64,000 nt of DNA from Nematopogon swammerdamellus (GCA_946902875.1 OX336343.1:13699361-13763360); one strand, 5' to 3'. Counted from the first letter of the stretch, positions 44,394 through 55,245 are shown. The notes: generated from the letters alone by a model not told the origin. Made by a program: numbers and translations.

Positions 44394-45743
44394 CTGCCTT
44401 TGTGCACCCCAGTATTTTTTTTATGTAATCTTTTTCTTTCAATTTTGTGCAACATAAAGTTTCTATTATATTCTATTTTACTCCCTTTGACTTCAAAAAG
44501 GCTCTAAGCACGAATATCCCTACTTCACATCGCGCATCTAGTGCGTCACTATATCCAATAGGTTTCGCCTCCGTCACAGAGGGGAGAACGTCAATACCGC
44601 TCCGGCTCAACTGGTAAGAAGATAAGATGCTCTGCTCTGAGCAATATTTGTCAAGAAGCGTGGCGGCAATAACCTGCGTTTGTCCCGCCGCCAAGCCGCC
44701 CCCCGCGCGGCCCCAACGCCCCCGCACCGCCGCCCCCACCCCGCCCCCGACTAGTTCACACTTACCCAGAGCTACAAACCAGAGACACAATCCCCCTTCG
44801 TTATATATCTGGGGTGTTAGTTTACTTGTGTTAAGACTTCTATCTATTTTCAGTGTTGATTTAGGTACTCCGTCACAAATACGAATATTAAAGTTTAATT
44901 AATGTGTTTTTCATATGGAATTAAATGAAAAGAGTTTTATTTGTCACCAGTTTAACAAAACGACAACGTAGAAACACATTAACACAAACAAAATTGGCGA
45001 CAAATTGGATACAACTCAGCTAATATGCAATAGGCAACGTAATATTACGTTAAAATAATATGAAAAACGAATTATTTTGTAAAATAAAAAAAATATTGTT
45101 TCATAAAAACCTATGGATAGAAAATAACGCCAATCAGCGTTTTTGCGTCCACTTCTGTACGTAATAATATGTATATCAAATCTTCCTCTAATCTTAATTA
45201 ATATATTATTAAGTGAAATAATTTACCTATTTATAATCTCATTTTATATTACAAGTAAACATGCTCGTACTTTCAATAGGAGGTATATCTTAGTCCCGAA
45301 CTCCATGGTAGGTAGCCACTACGCATTTCAATAGTTATTTACTTCTATAATATTCAACGCAAAATATCCAGTATTCTACGTTTACTCTAACTATACTTTA
45401 GCTCAAAAGTAACCATCACAAGGTCTATCCCTATTTCGCGCTTCAAAGACGCAATATCAAAGGTTGGTCATACTTGTTATTTCCTTAGTCCACGTTCGCT
45501 CAGTGATTCTCCTATGTAGCAGTACAAGCGTAACTGGAGTATCCCTTGTGGGCGACCTGGCAGGGTCGCTACGTAAAATGGAACGACCGTTAAAACGCGA
45601 CAAATAGCAACTGGATGTTGTCAAACAAAACTGTCTGTAACTGTCATTGTTTAATCCATTATTTAACCAAACAGGATACAATACGTTCTGTTATTTAGAT
45701 TTTTATTTTCATAAAACTAAACTAATATAAATTAAAATTAAAA
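44394..45743. other. No recognised feature; C-rich 44690-44760
   Basis: The C-rich tract includes CCGCCCCCCGCGCGGCCCC-type sequence. The rest is AT-rich. Confidence 0.3.
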
Positions 45744-46134
45744 TACATAATGTTATAGCACCTAAAATTTCCTCCAATTTGACCGTCGTCGTCGCTCCAA
45801 CAGTACCCAGCACACTGGCTGCGTTGTCCCTCTGAATATCGAGGCTAATTCGCCGTATGTGATGAGCCTTGGCACGCGGGTCATCAGACTTGTCGACAAG
45901 CATATCGCCCAGCTTGTCGACGAACTCTTTTGAATCTGGTGCCCACGCACCGAGGGTCTCGATGGCGAACGCCACGAAAAGATAGGTATCGGACACGCAG
46001 CCGTATTTACGCCGCTTGTCGGCGGCGGCTGTAGTCGCTGCAGCCCCGGCCGAACGGGAGGAAAGTGGAAGGTAAGTCGGTGCCTTTTGCGTCCCACACG
46101 AGCACCTTTCATTACAATTACAATTCAACTTCAA
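45744..46134 (-). pseudogene. LINE ORF C-terminal fragment
   Basis: The minus frame contains KYGCVSDTYLFVAFAIETLG, 'AWAPDSKEFVDKLGDML' and RISLDIQRDNAASVLGTVG. The 'FxPxAxETxGxWGxxA...RISxAxQRGNAAxxLGT' series is a recurrent C-terminus of non-LTR polyproteins in invertebrates. The RT itself is absent upstream, so it is a truncated copy. An N-terminal CNCNERCSCG stretch may be chance. Confidence 0.6.
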
Positions 46135-46870
46135 ACACTCTTCCCGTTTTCGGTGTGCATTTTTTCCAGGACAGGCAATATTAATTTTTAAAACATTCTC
46201 AAACGTGTTTAAACTATTCTATTAAATATTTATAAATATTTTAAATAAAAAAAACAAACCTAGTTTTTATGTCAACCCTGTTCCAGAAACATGTTTTTGT
46301 AGACCTTCGACAACGGTTGTTATTTAATGTTTTTGCCAGTCGCGCGCTGAAATTATACGTAATAATAACACTCCTGCAGTATCCCTTGTAGTGGAACTAC
46401 ATAGCAGAGGAGACGCGGCCTGGGGGATTTCTCCCGCGACCATGCAAAGCCTCCGCGCTGCCTGCGATGCAACCTTTCAACCGGATGTGCCTTTCAGCGA
46501 CACTACGTCGGAATATGCCCGACAGTAATTTTTCTATTTATTTATTGATTAGATCGAGCACACCATAACGGCGGCGTTGCGTTGTTTCTATACTTTCTAA
46601 GTTAGAGTAGCTTACTCGTAGTAGTAAAACTCCGCTCCGCTCTTCTTGCGAGAAGTTTATGGTTCAAAACCCAAAGTGCGCCATTAACAAGAATTGGAGA
46701 GCTAGGCGACGCGGCGCGGCCGAAAACGATCCGCGGTTTCTCCTACGCGATAACTGGAGTTCGAATTCCATGTGTGCAAATCCATTTACGTACTTTCGCG
46801 GCGATGTCAGCACTATTTGTGCGACGAGGAATTTAAAATCAACATCGTTGCCTGCCTAGTTTAAGCGAGC
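46135..46870. other. No recognised feature
   Basis: AT-rich then mixed. 'CAGTATCCCTTGTAGTGG' at about 46377 vaguely echoes 45537. Confidence 0.3.
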
Positions 46871-46877
46871 ATAGTGC

Positions 46878-47010
46878 TTCTTCACTAGATAGATGCAAAT
46901 GAAGAGAAAAAATACATCCCGATCAGGATTCGACCCTGGAACTCCGGCTTGAGCCGCTAGCGCGTCACCAATTCCGCCATCGGGTCGATGACGTATTCTC
47001 TCTAAATTTT
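46878..47010 (-). mobile_element. tRNA-derived SINE, family D, copy 3
   Basis: Minus strand: GGCGGAATTGGTGACGCG, CAGGGTCGAATCCTGATCGG (B box) and a body ending CTTCATTTGCATCTATCTAG. It is closely related to 14741-14885. Confidence 0.75.
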
Positions 47011-47079
47011 CGAAGAGTTGCATCTTCTTAAAAAAAAAGTATAGTGCTTTTCATTAGTACCTACTACCCTAATATACTT

Positions 47080-47375
47080 GTACCGTGTGGGGCCGGTACT
47101 TTAAAAGAATTGCCCCACTGCAAAGAAAGGCGACAAAGGGATATGACTCCCTTATATTACTAGGTGGTAGGGTTTAACCCGCCCGGGTTGGTACCACCGC
47201 ACTGAATTAAAGGTCGGTCGAAACGGCTATGTAAATAGTTTTCCGTCCAGTTCAGTGTAGCCGGCACGACCGAAGGGAAGCACTGACGTGGCACCAAATT
47301 CATCCGGTGTTATGGGCTGACATCACGGATGTTGTAGGTGATGTAGCCAACTGACAGTTTCCATAAAAATAAAAA
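47080..47375 (+). mobile_element. SINE family B, full-length with GTGTGGGGCCGG head
   Basis: ACCGTGTGGGGCCGGTAC head, 'AGGCGACAAAGGGATATG', GGGTTGGTACCACCGCACTG, 'CAGTTCAGTGTAGCCGGCAC', ATGGGCTGACATCACGGATG and tail 'CAGTTTCCATAAAAAT'. It serves as the reference for the B body in this window. Confidence 0.8.
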
Positions 47376-47683
47376 TAAAGTACCTAGGTACTAATGACAA
47401 GTGAGAATTAATCGGTTAAGAGTTGATGTTAATGAAAGTCCGGACATTATAAAACATTAGAACTAACACGTGTGCTCTCTTGCTGTTTCGACTTGCCAGT
47501 TCTCACTAAACACTTGCTGCGGCTGTTCACACTATGTACTCGGCAAACGTCAAGGTGCTTAGTAAATAGCGGTGGCGGTAGGTGCTTGTCGCTTGTCCTC
47601 TTTGAAGGCCTCCATTTCACTTACACTTGCCAGTTGTACTAATACTTAAGTAGGTACTATACTATAATCTTATTACTTTAAGT
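47376..47683. other. No recognised feature
   Basis: Unremarkable sequence with one short CTTGCC-rich patch. Confidence 0.3.
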
Positions 47684-48079
47684 GTCAGCCTCGATAGCTC
47701 AGTGGTGCAGACAGTCAACTGTCGCTATTGAATGTTAAGCAACGCTGGGTGCGGTCAGTACTTGGATGGGTGACCGCTGACCGTTGGAGGCTGACCGAGG
47801 TTCGGATTCCTCGTAAAACTGTAGGTCCCTTCCCTCGTAATCTTACTTGGTGGTAGGGTTTAACCCGCCCGGGTTGGTACCACCGCACTGAATGAAACGT
47901 CGGTCTAAACGGCTATGTAAATAGTTTGTGTTTTCCGACCAGTTCAGTGTAGCCGGCACGATCAAAGGGGGAAGCACTGACATGGCACCTAGTTCACCCG
48001 GTGTTATGGGCTGACATCACGGACGTTGTAGGTTATGTAGCCAACCGTGTCAGTTTCCATAAAAAAAAAAAAAAAAAAA
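47684..48079 (+). mobile_element. SINE with composite tRNA/5S rRNA head and family B body, copy 1
   Basis: The head begins TCAGCCTCGATAGCTCAGTG, with an A box TAGCTCAGTGG at 47695-47705. A 44-bp segment (47734-47777) then matches the internal promoter of eukaryotic 5S rRNA: GTTAAGCAACGCTGGG, GGTCAGTACTTGG and GATGGGTGACCGC. A tRNA-type B box GGTTCGGATTCC follows at 47799-47810. After that comes the family B body (from ACTTGGTGGTAGGG) to poly-A. Boxes of type 1 (5S) and type 2 (tRNA) pol III promoters are thus in one head. Coding: none. The 5S match is by recognition of the conserved A, IE and C boxes. Confidence 0.85.
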
Positions 48080-48099
48080 GTGAGCTAAACTTGTATATA

Positions 48100-48240
48100 T
48101 ATAATATATACAATTGGTTTCTCGGAAACGGCTCTAACGATTTGGATGAAATTTAGTATACAGATAATGTTATTTTTTTAAGTTTATCTATATAGGTGTA
48201 GACGCCGAGCGAAGCTCGGTCGCCCAGGTACTGCTTGTTT
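48100..48240 (+). mobile_element. Short LINE/SINE-like repeat
   Basis: 'GGCTCTAACGATTTGGATGA' then AATTTAGTATACAGATAATG and CGAGCGAAGCTCGGTCGCCC. This is the standard end of many short lepidopteran repeats. Confidence 0.45.
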
Positions 48241-48395
48241 ACATGTGGTGGGTAAAATTGCGAGTGACAAGTGCAAATGAAAAGTACTAATGGCAAGCGC
48301 ATAAGTAAACAAGGTATGACATATTGAATACGGTGTTTTACGTGGTTTTACGGTGTTCGAATTTGAGGTGTTTAATTTTACGGTATTTCTGTAGA

Positions 48396-48782
48396 TGTAA
48401 TTTTTTTTTTTATGAAAACTGACACGTTTGGCTAAATCAACTTCAACATCCGTGATGTCAGCCCATAACACCGGGTGAACTAGGTGCCATGTCAGTGCTT
48501 CCCTTAATTTCATGTCGGATACACTGAACTGGACGGAAAACACGAACTATTTACATAGCCGTTTCGACGGACGTTTCATTCAGTGCGGTGGTATCAACCC
48601 GAGCGGGATAAACTCTACCACCTAGTAAGGTAAAAAAGGAAAGGGACCTACAGTTTTACGTGAAATCCGAACCCCGGTCAGCCTCCAACGGTCGAGCGGT
48701 CACCCATCCAAGTACTGACCGCGCTCAGGGTTGCTTAGCAACAGTCGACCGACCGCACCACTGATCTACCGAGGCTGACAGT
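48396..48782 (-). mobile_element. SINE with composite tRNA/5S rRNA head and family B body, copy 2
   Basis: The minus-strand head TCAGCCTCGGTAGATCAGTG is followed by the 5S-like block (complement of 48695-48741, with GGTCAGTACTTGGATGGG) and the B box GGGGTTCGGATTTC. The body reaches a T-run at 48396-48412. It lies head-to-head opposite copy 1 with about 320 bp between. Confidence 0.85.
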
Positions 48783-49114
48783 GAATTGAATTGTTATGAT
48801 TGTTTGTGCAGTGAGCGGATCCGGCATGTGGTCGGGGGGCCAGCAGTGCGTGCACGCCTCGCTACAGCGCCAACACCGCGCGCCGCCCGCCCCCGCACCC
48901 GCGCCCGCCCCCGCACCCACGCTCAGCGGCTCCATCGCGTCCAGGAGACCACCCAGGTATACACACACCATACGCGTTAAAGACATATAGCTATATATTT
49001 ACGTCATATCAGTCAGTCACGCTGTCAGAAATAATTACATTAATTAATATTAAATACATTAATTACATTAATTACCGTCCGTATGTCTGCTATATTTTAC
49101 TGAAATTTGTTTTT
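48783..49114. other. No recognised feature; C-rich 48880-48925
   Basis: The CGCGCCCGCCCCCGCACCC-like stretch gives overlapping low-complexity frames only. Confidence 0.3.
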
Positions 49115-49735
49115 TAGAGTTCCGTAGCCATAAGGAAGCCTATTACTAAGCCTGCGCCCACTGATCACGAGGTCAGTGCCCACGCCCGTCTGTCTTTGTG
49201 TCTGTCTGTCTGTCTGTCCGTCAGATGACTGTAACCTTTGAACCGTAATGGGTTGAAATTTTCACAGAATATGCGTTAATATGAAATGAAACGAAGGGAA
49301 GCACTGACATGGCACCTAGTTCACCCGTTGTTATGGCCTGATATCACGGATGTTGTAGGTGATGTAGCCAACCGTGTCAGTTTCCATAAAAAAAATATGG
49401 CGGATATGCCAATAAATAATAAAAAAAACTTATACATACAAATTATCATTTATGTGGAAGAGCCTGCGCCATCTACCGAATGATCATTTAACTAACATTT
49501 TAATGTATGAACCGAAAGGTACGAAAATGGTCACCGTTAAGATGGCGTGAATACGAAATACTCAATAATTTTACTCTATTTTAAAAACGGTAATACATAA
49601 AAGAGTTAAAACTTGGTGTAATTATGTATAGTGGAAACTCCAAAGTAAAACAACAAAATAAAAACCGGCCAATAACGTGATGGTACGGAACCCTGGGTGC
49701 GCGAGTCCGACTCGCACTTGGCCGGTTTTATTTAT
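49115..49735 (-). mobile_element. Family H element interrupted by a SINE
   Basis: TTAGAGTTCCGTAGCCAT, then CTGTCTGTCTGTCTGTCCGT and 'TTGAAATTTTCACAGAATAT' correspond to 14520-14736. The segment after 49400 ends TACGGAACCCTGGGTGCGCG and 'GACTCGCACTTGGCCGG'. A SINE B tail (49285-49400) lies within. Confidence 0.6.
49285..49400 (+). mobile_element. SINE family B tail inside a family H copy
   Basis: 'CGAAGGGAAGCACTGACATG' to CAGTTTCCATAAAAAA, with the poly-A next to ATGGCGGATATG. It is 5' truncated and, being inside, younger than its host. Confidence 0.75.
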
Positions 49736-50604
49736 GAAACCGGACATGCTTGGCTATTGTGACATCAATTCACCATATCTTGCATACTACACTTCTAGAA
49801 CTAGATTCTATGCTACGCCGGCGGTTATACTAAAGTGGTCAGAAAACACTGTATATTTTTCCAAAGACTTTTCACCCCACGGTATGAGATATTATCTTCT
49901 TGAAACTTAAAGACGCCAGTCACTTTATTTCATTCGAAAATGTGTGAGTCACCCTGATAAACAGTAACAAAATTTGCTATCAAGATCAAAATTGATTAAA
50001 GTGCAATCAATCAATTAATCAATCAATGTTCAGACACTCTTATTGAGCCAGGTCATAAACTCTTTGTTAAAACATAATTAAAATATTATTAAAAAAATAA
50101 AGGAAAAAAACAACATAGTTTATTCAAACTAGGTAATAATTAAAATAAAAACCTTGTCCATTGGGATTATGATAGCAGTCCCAAGGACCGAAGCAGCGTT
50201 CCCCCGCTGAATGGTCAAGCTTATGTTTTAAGCCTGATACATTGACCTTAGAAAATGTGTTTTAGACTAGGTCAATGGCCAGACACAATTCCTATCGCTG
50301 ATAGAATCCGTCACGAATAGATAAATTCCTTACTAAATTTTCATTGAGTGAACAGTGAAGTGTCTTCAAACTGTAAACAAGGCTGACCCTTCATACATAT
50401 GAGATCACAGTGCCTATCACGAGAGCCTTAGGATCGAAAGGATTACACCTTGGGTCTCAAATCTATTTGTCTGAACCACAGGCTTTCTCATCTCACATTT
50501 ACGGTCCTGCCATGGAAATATATATCTGGACGGGGCTTTAACCTCTTCGGGGCGTTAAATTGCGAGGGAGATGAAATACAAGTAGGTACACAAAATAAAA
50601 TTAC
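49736..50604. other. No recognised feature
   Basis: AT-rich. An ATCAATCAATCAATC patch near 50005-50025 is a short simple repeat. Confidence 0.3.
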
Positions 50605-50735
50605 AAATTATATTTCTTCATTAGATAGATGAAACCTGGAAATACAGGGAAAATGTGTTGGCGCCTCGTACCAGACAGAGGTCCAGGTTCCCATTCTGGT
50701 CAGCACGTTTTTTTTTCACTTTATCGGCTTTGTAT
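50605..50735 (+). mobile_element. SINE family D-like fragment
   Basis: ATTTCTTCATTAGATAGATG, then 'CAGAGGTCCAGGTTCCCATT' and a T-run followed by TTTATCGGCTTTGTATC. The mosaic suggests rearrangement. Confidence 0.4.
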
Positions 50736-50739
50736 CTTT

Positions 50740-50880
50740 TTATATAGAAAACGCGACACGTGGCACCGAGCCACCCAAAAGGTGTTTAACCAACCCCATG
50801 GGCGTTCGATCGTATGCGGGTTTGGTGAATGCCATGACGGCCATGTAATTTGGGGTAAATATATGGGCAGAGTTATCTAT
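50740..50880 (-). mobile_element. LINE 3' end, family E
   Basis: AAAACGCGACACGTGGCACC, 'CAACCCCATGGGCGTTCG' and GGTGAATGCCATGACGGCC correspond to the complement of the 63295 copy. Confidence 0.6.
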
Positions 50881-50929
50881 CCAATGAAAAGTTATAAAGC
50901 TAGTGTATGCTTAGTACTAAAGGCAGCGA

Positions 50930-51235
50930 CTCGCATATACGTGCAAACAGGTTGTGCAAAAGTTTGCGCAAAGAACGTGGTGCACTGTGCTGCGTCCACA
51001 CGACAGCGACTTGCATTGGCAAACAGTCCCGCCCCGTCCATATGAGCAAGATTACTTGCACAAACCGGTCGGTGTAAACCCGTCATGCTTGCTTGTGAAA
51101 GTTTAGTTTCAGCAAATTGGCGTTTGTGCAAGCTATTTGCGCAGTATACCGTTTTGCTGTCATAACGTACATGTCTGCTTGTGTAAAGTAAAATTTGTGC
51201 AAGTAAGATTGAGGGTGAAGCCAGACCTTAAGAGT
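50930..51235. mobile_element. Possible hAT-like non-autonomous element
   Basis: TTGTGCAAAAGTTTGCGCAA, 'GCGTCCACACGACAGCGAC', then TTGCACAAACCGG and repeated TTTGTGCAAG at about 51124 and 51196. Many short inverted motifs around GTGCAA suggest subterminal transposase sites. Ends were not defined. Confidence 0.35.
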
Positions 51236-51273
51236 ATGTACACATACAATGTCACAACACAAATATGTATATA

Positions 51274-51748
51274 CAGGGTGTTTCAGGACAGGCTTGAGAA
51301 ACTTCAGGAATAGAAAGTACTCAATATTATAAAAAAAATTCTTATCACTCAAATCGAAATTCCTATTTTTTTTCATACAAAAATTGAAAATTGTAATAAA
51401 AACTCGATGGACAGTGAGTACGGGGAGATTTAACAACCGTGCTGTTATAGGTCTAGGGAATGCAATGACCTATTCAAGTCCCCTTTTTATTTTGATGTCA
51501 TTAAAATTTAAGTGTTTGGAATTTACCTACATGTAGTTTAATTCTACTAGTTAAGCACGTAAGTTCGTAATTTTATTTTTATTTAATAAAGGCGGATGAT
51601 AAGCGCCCACCTAATCTCGATGAAACTATTTTCACCAGAAAGTACTATAAAATGACCGAACCTGGGAAAAAGTTTCAGAGCTTTTCGTCTTAAAATATGG
51701 ACCTCTTTCGAACCCTGAAGTTACGAAACCCTATCCTGAAACACTCTG
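51274..51748. mobile_element. TIR element with CAGRGTGTTTCAGGA ends and TA target
   Basis: The left end CAGGGTGTTTCAGGACAGG and the right end (complement) CAGAGTGTTTCAGGATAGG are inverted, with TA on each side (51272-51273 and 51749-51750). The length is about 475 bp. Further inside, 'AACTTCAGG' matches inverted CCTGAAGTT. It shares the CAGGGTGTT start with family A, implying a common superfamily. Confidence 0.75.
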
Positions 51749-51831
51749 TATATGTCTCGCCACTCACTCGCGTGCCTGTTGCAAATGGAGTGCATGCTGA
51801 TCGATCAATGTCGATAACAAGATAACATATA

Positions 51832-52286
51832 CAGGCTGTTGTAACGGCCACTACATTAAATTTAGGAAATGATTATTGAGATCAATAGTAACAAAAAAGT
51901 CAAAGGACTGAATGGTTCTGAATTCCCTTTAAATAAAAAGTTACAGTTTTCATACAAACTAATTGATTTATTTAGTGTAAAAGGATCTAATGTTCCGCAC
52001 GAACGTGGGAATGAAAGGCGCGCGGTGAGTGAGCGAGCAGGGACGAGTGCGCGGAGAGAGGAGATGCGCGGCGGCGGCGCGGCGTGAGTTTTTCGATCCC
52101 GACCGTTCCCGCGCCAGCACCCACCCCATGCGCGCGCCAAATTACACTAGACGAAAACATCAATTTCTAAAATTCATATCTCCAAAACTAGACACTTTAG
52201 AGAAAAACTTCACTTACTTTTTTTGTCTCGGAAAAACATGAGGATTGCGCTGGCGAAATTAATGTACTGGCCGTTACAACACCCTG
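51832..52286 (+). mobile_element. Family A TIR element, copy 4 (most complete)
   Basis: The left end CAGGCTGTTGTAACGGCCAC and the right end (complement) CAGGGTGTTGTAACGGCCAG are nearly exact inverted repeats of about 28 bp. TA precedes the left end. It lies 83 bp from the 51274 element. Confidence 0.8.
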
Positions 52287-53087
52287 CATACAATGTATGG
52301 CAATGCCACTTCTGTCTGTTCATCTCCATGCGGTCCAGCATTGGAGGCCGGCAACCCGAAATAGGAGATTTCTGAAATTGGAAATTCCCTTACCAAGTGT
52401 TTCGTTTTAGTTCGGCACTTTCTCAAGCTTGCTCTCCGTGACATACGCAATCAAAATATCACGGCAAAAGCGGGTTTTATTGAACTCGTCGATATTGCTG
52501 GATTTCTTTATTAGATTGCTTTTTATTTAGAACCAGTTTATTGCTCGTTCAATGCGAACTAACTCTACAAATATTTGCCTATATTTCTGCCAGATAATCT
52601 ATATAGTAGGTAGCCATTGGATTTAATACAGAGCCGAAACCTCTGAGAATTCTGCTGATCAACTTCTACACAAAGGTTTATGTATTTAGTCATGGTAATA
52701 TTTTACATTACATTAATTAACTGAGTTGATACCACCATACTGGTCTAAAGATGGCAGCACAGTAGCCGCGGCTGTGTTCGCCTCTAGTCCAGTATTAGCC
52801 AGTAATTCAAACGAAAGTCTCCGGTATGGCACCCTCTAGGAAATGATATTGGCTAGACGGAGCATGAGCTCTGGCATGTGCTTGTGGAAAGTGAACGTAT
52901 GCCTACACGAATTTACATGGAAACACATGAGGAGAGCTTGCAGTGCCGCAAGCCATTCCATTCTAGCTAACCTTTACGATGCAAATAGGAAACGTTGGAT
53001 TCGATAGGATTTCAAAAATACATACATATAAGGGTAATTGTACCAAAAAGTTTGTGTGGAATTTGGAAGGTGGCATAAATTGGTAGC
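52287..53087. other. No recognised feature
   Basis: Mixed sequence with no supported frames or repeats. Confidence 0.3.
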
Positions 53088-53223
53088 GACGACGACATAA
53101 AGTACTTCGGCGGAAGCAGTGGTACCACACCACCCGAAGTCCTCCCGGCCCTCAGCGGAAGGTCGGGAGGACGGGAGGAAAATTGAAGAGGAGTATGTCC
53201 AGAAGTGGACGCTTATACGATGA
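53088..53223 (+). pseudogene. RTE-like LINE C-terminus
   Basis: DDDIKYFGGS at the start and EGREDGRKIEEEYVQKWTLI near the stop match the 31685 copy, with a short insertion of palindromic CCTCCCGGCC...GGTCGGGAGG between, so the frame is broken. A GACTGACTGACTGA tail follows. Confidence 0.7.
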
Positions 53224-54160
53224 CTGACTGACTGAGAATAAATAATAATATCATCCATTTTCAATGGTTTGCCTATTCTAGTATCTACTAGTCGGATGAA
53301 AAACTAATCCATTTTGTTTTTTTATATGTACCTATATGTATAAAATTACTGTAAGATACAGTTGATTCCAGACGACAAAAGGCTTCCTTCGATGGGGGCG
53401 TGGCGCCGCCCCGGAGACGCGATGCTTGGTGTGGAGGGTCCGGGGACGGGGCGGGAGAAGGGGCGCCGACGCCGGCGTCGTCGTCGGCGCCAGCGCCCCG
53501 GGGAAATAACCTTATTTCAAATAAATCGCGAGATGACATTATTTCCTGTCCCTGGGACATTCGCACCTGAATCTTGCACGGGGGCCCGGAAATTTGAGTG
53601 AAATCTTTCATGTGTCATTGTTTACGCGCATGTGGACGTACAGTCAGATCTGTAAGTAGAGATAATGCTTTACAACCTTGTCACATGCGCGAGTGTATGC
53701 GTGAAGTCGCACAGCGAACTAGTCAGCGTCGCATGCTCTCATAGGTACCCAATATCTCAAATTTAGAACCTAATGTGTATATAATGTGTCTGCGTAAACT
53801 GCGTATAATCCCTAATAAACTTCGGCCTTAATTTGTAGGCGTAACAGTAATATTTTCACACATGTAACGTACTTTCTCACATTCTACACATTCACCCATG
53901 CATTCACGCACATACTCTTACACACCCACACATAAACCTCACCACCCATATAATGAGATATTTCACCATATAATATATTCAAGCATTAGTGATCAGTTGA
54001 TCACCTTTCACTCGAAAAATTAAAATCACCCTAACTCCCTAACTTATCAATCATATAAATTCATACGTATACCTTAAAACACACGCACCACACTCTTCTC
54101 ACTTTTTCACACACATTCACACACACCTAATCACAAGAACTGAGATGTATTGAATTCTAG
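53224..54160. other. Unassigned; GC-rich 53390-53505, CA-rich 53870-54130
   Basis: The first part contains GGCGCCGACGCCGGCG-type sequence, the second a loose CACACA-type strand bias. No gene is visible. Confidence 0.35.
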
Positions 54161-54258
54161 TTATATAAGGTGCCTCTTTATTAGCTGCAAATATTTTGGG
54201 AGGTTTATATAACAACCATAATAAACACGTTAACCAAAAATAAAATGTTTTTAGCGTT

Positions 54259-54660
54259 CGTTTTTTTTTTTTTTTTTTTTTTTTTAATTTTTTATTGATA
54301 GCGCGACATGTGGCATCGTTTCACCTACAAGTAGGTGTCTAACGATGCCCATGGACATTCTGTGATGCACGGGGATTGCGAATGCCATGCCGGCCTGACA
54401 GGAGCCTTTTCACGCCCCTTTTGAAGAACCCCAGGTTGTACTTGGGAGGAAATAGATGGGCAGGGAGTGCGTTCCACATTTTCCCGGTTCTGTGAATAAA
54501 AGATCTACAGAACCGGTTGGTGCGCATCCGTGGTAGGTCGATTGAGTAGGGGTGCATCCCCTGCCCAGTACGCGTGGTGCGGAGGTGGAATGGGGACGGC
54601 GGAATCGCGTTAAACAGCTCCTCCGAACACTCCCCATGAAATAGACGATAGAACACACGT
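54259..54660 (-). mobile_element. LINE family E, longest copy, with T-run (poly-A) end
   Basis: A T-run of about 25 (54259-54284), then the complement of the family E 3' region, then an ORF C-terminus to 54660. It sets the orientation and structure of the other family E pieces. Confidence 0.7.
54339..54656 (-). pseudogene. LINE ORF C-terminal fragment (family E)
   Basis: The 105-codon minus frame reads RMRTNRFCRSFIHRTGKMWN, then ALPAHLFPPKYNLGFFKRGV. The 'RxxRFxxSFI-R-A-x-x-LWN-x-LPxxxFPxxY-x-L-x-x-FK' pattern is typical of Jockey/R1-group RT tails in Lepidoptera. The RT domain is absent. Confidence 0.7.
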
Positions 54661-54838
54661 CGTTTTCGAGAAATTTAACAAAACATGTATATATGACCCA
54701 GAGAACATACGTTCTACACGATAAAACGTGCCACTGCTAAACTAATGCAACATAATATAATTTAATACTTTATTACACAAACATATTATTTTTGTAACCC
54801 TCCCAAAATATTTACAGCTAAAAAAGAGGCACCTATAA

Positions 54839-55149
54839 GATACCTCTAATTGGTTTAAATTTATATTGTTATCTTTTTCTGTTGGTTTTCGAATAAGTAA
54901 GTAAATAATATGGGTGTTTACTACTTCTCTGACCGAGTGTCGTTGATTCTATAGCTTATTACGTCGGGAACAACTCATCATTTCACATGGGATTTCCACA
55001 GAAATTTTTCTGGGACTATTAACAATGGTTATAGGATATTTTGCCGATGCCGCGCGAACACCTATACGTTATAATTAGGCAATAACGTAGAGAAAACCTT
55101 TTTCACCAAATTAGTTTCAAGTAATATATTTTCATCAACCTTAATATTT
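54839..55149. other. No recognised feature
   Basis: AT-rich sequence. Confidence 0.3.
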
Positions 55150-55245
55150 AATACATGCGTCACATAATCCATTCAAAAGTGGCTAACGATGCCCATGGGC
55201 ATTCGCGGATACGCGGGAATTGCGAATGACATGCCGACTAGACAA
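55150..55245 (-). mobile_element. LINE 3' end, family E
   Basis: GTGGCTAACGATGCCCATGG and 'GGAATTGCGAATGACATGCC' are the complement of the family E end. Short copy. Confidence 0.55.

Larger units (their letters stand above)
54166..54838. mobile_element. TIR pair of about 40 bp enclosing a LINE insertion
   Basis: AAGGTGCCTCTTTATTAGCT with 'GCAAATATTTTGGGAGG' (54168-54206) is inverted at 54797-54836. Between the ends lie AT-rich flanks and the family E LINE copy. It fits a DNA element hit by a LINE. Confidence 0.6.

Noticed and set aside
47734..47777. 5S rRNA gene or pseudogene
   Set aside because: Only the internal promoter part is present and it is embedded in a SINE found twice.
48735..48990. 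Ala/Gly/Pro-rich frames
   Set aside because: C-rich low-complexity DNA next to a SINE.
53360..53605. Arg-rich frames over GCCGACGCCGGCG-type sequence
   Set aside because: Short-period GC repeat, opposite-strand shadows.
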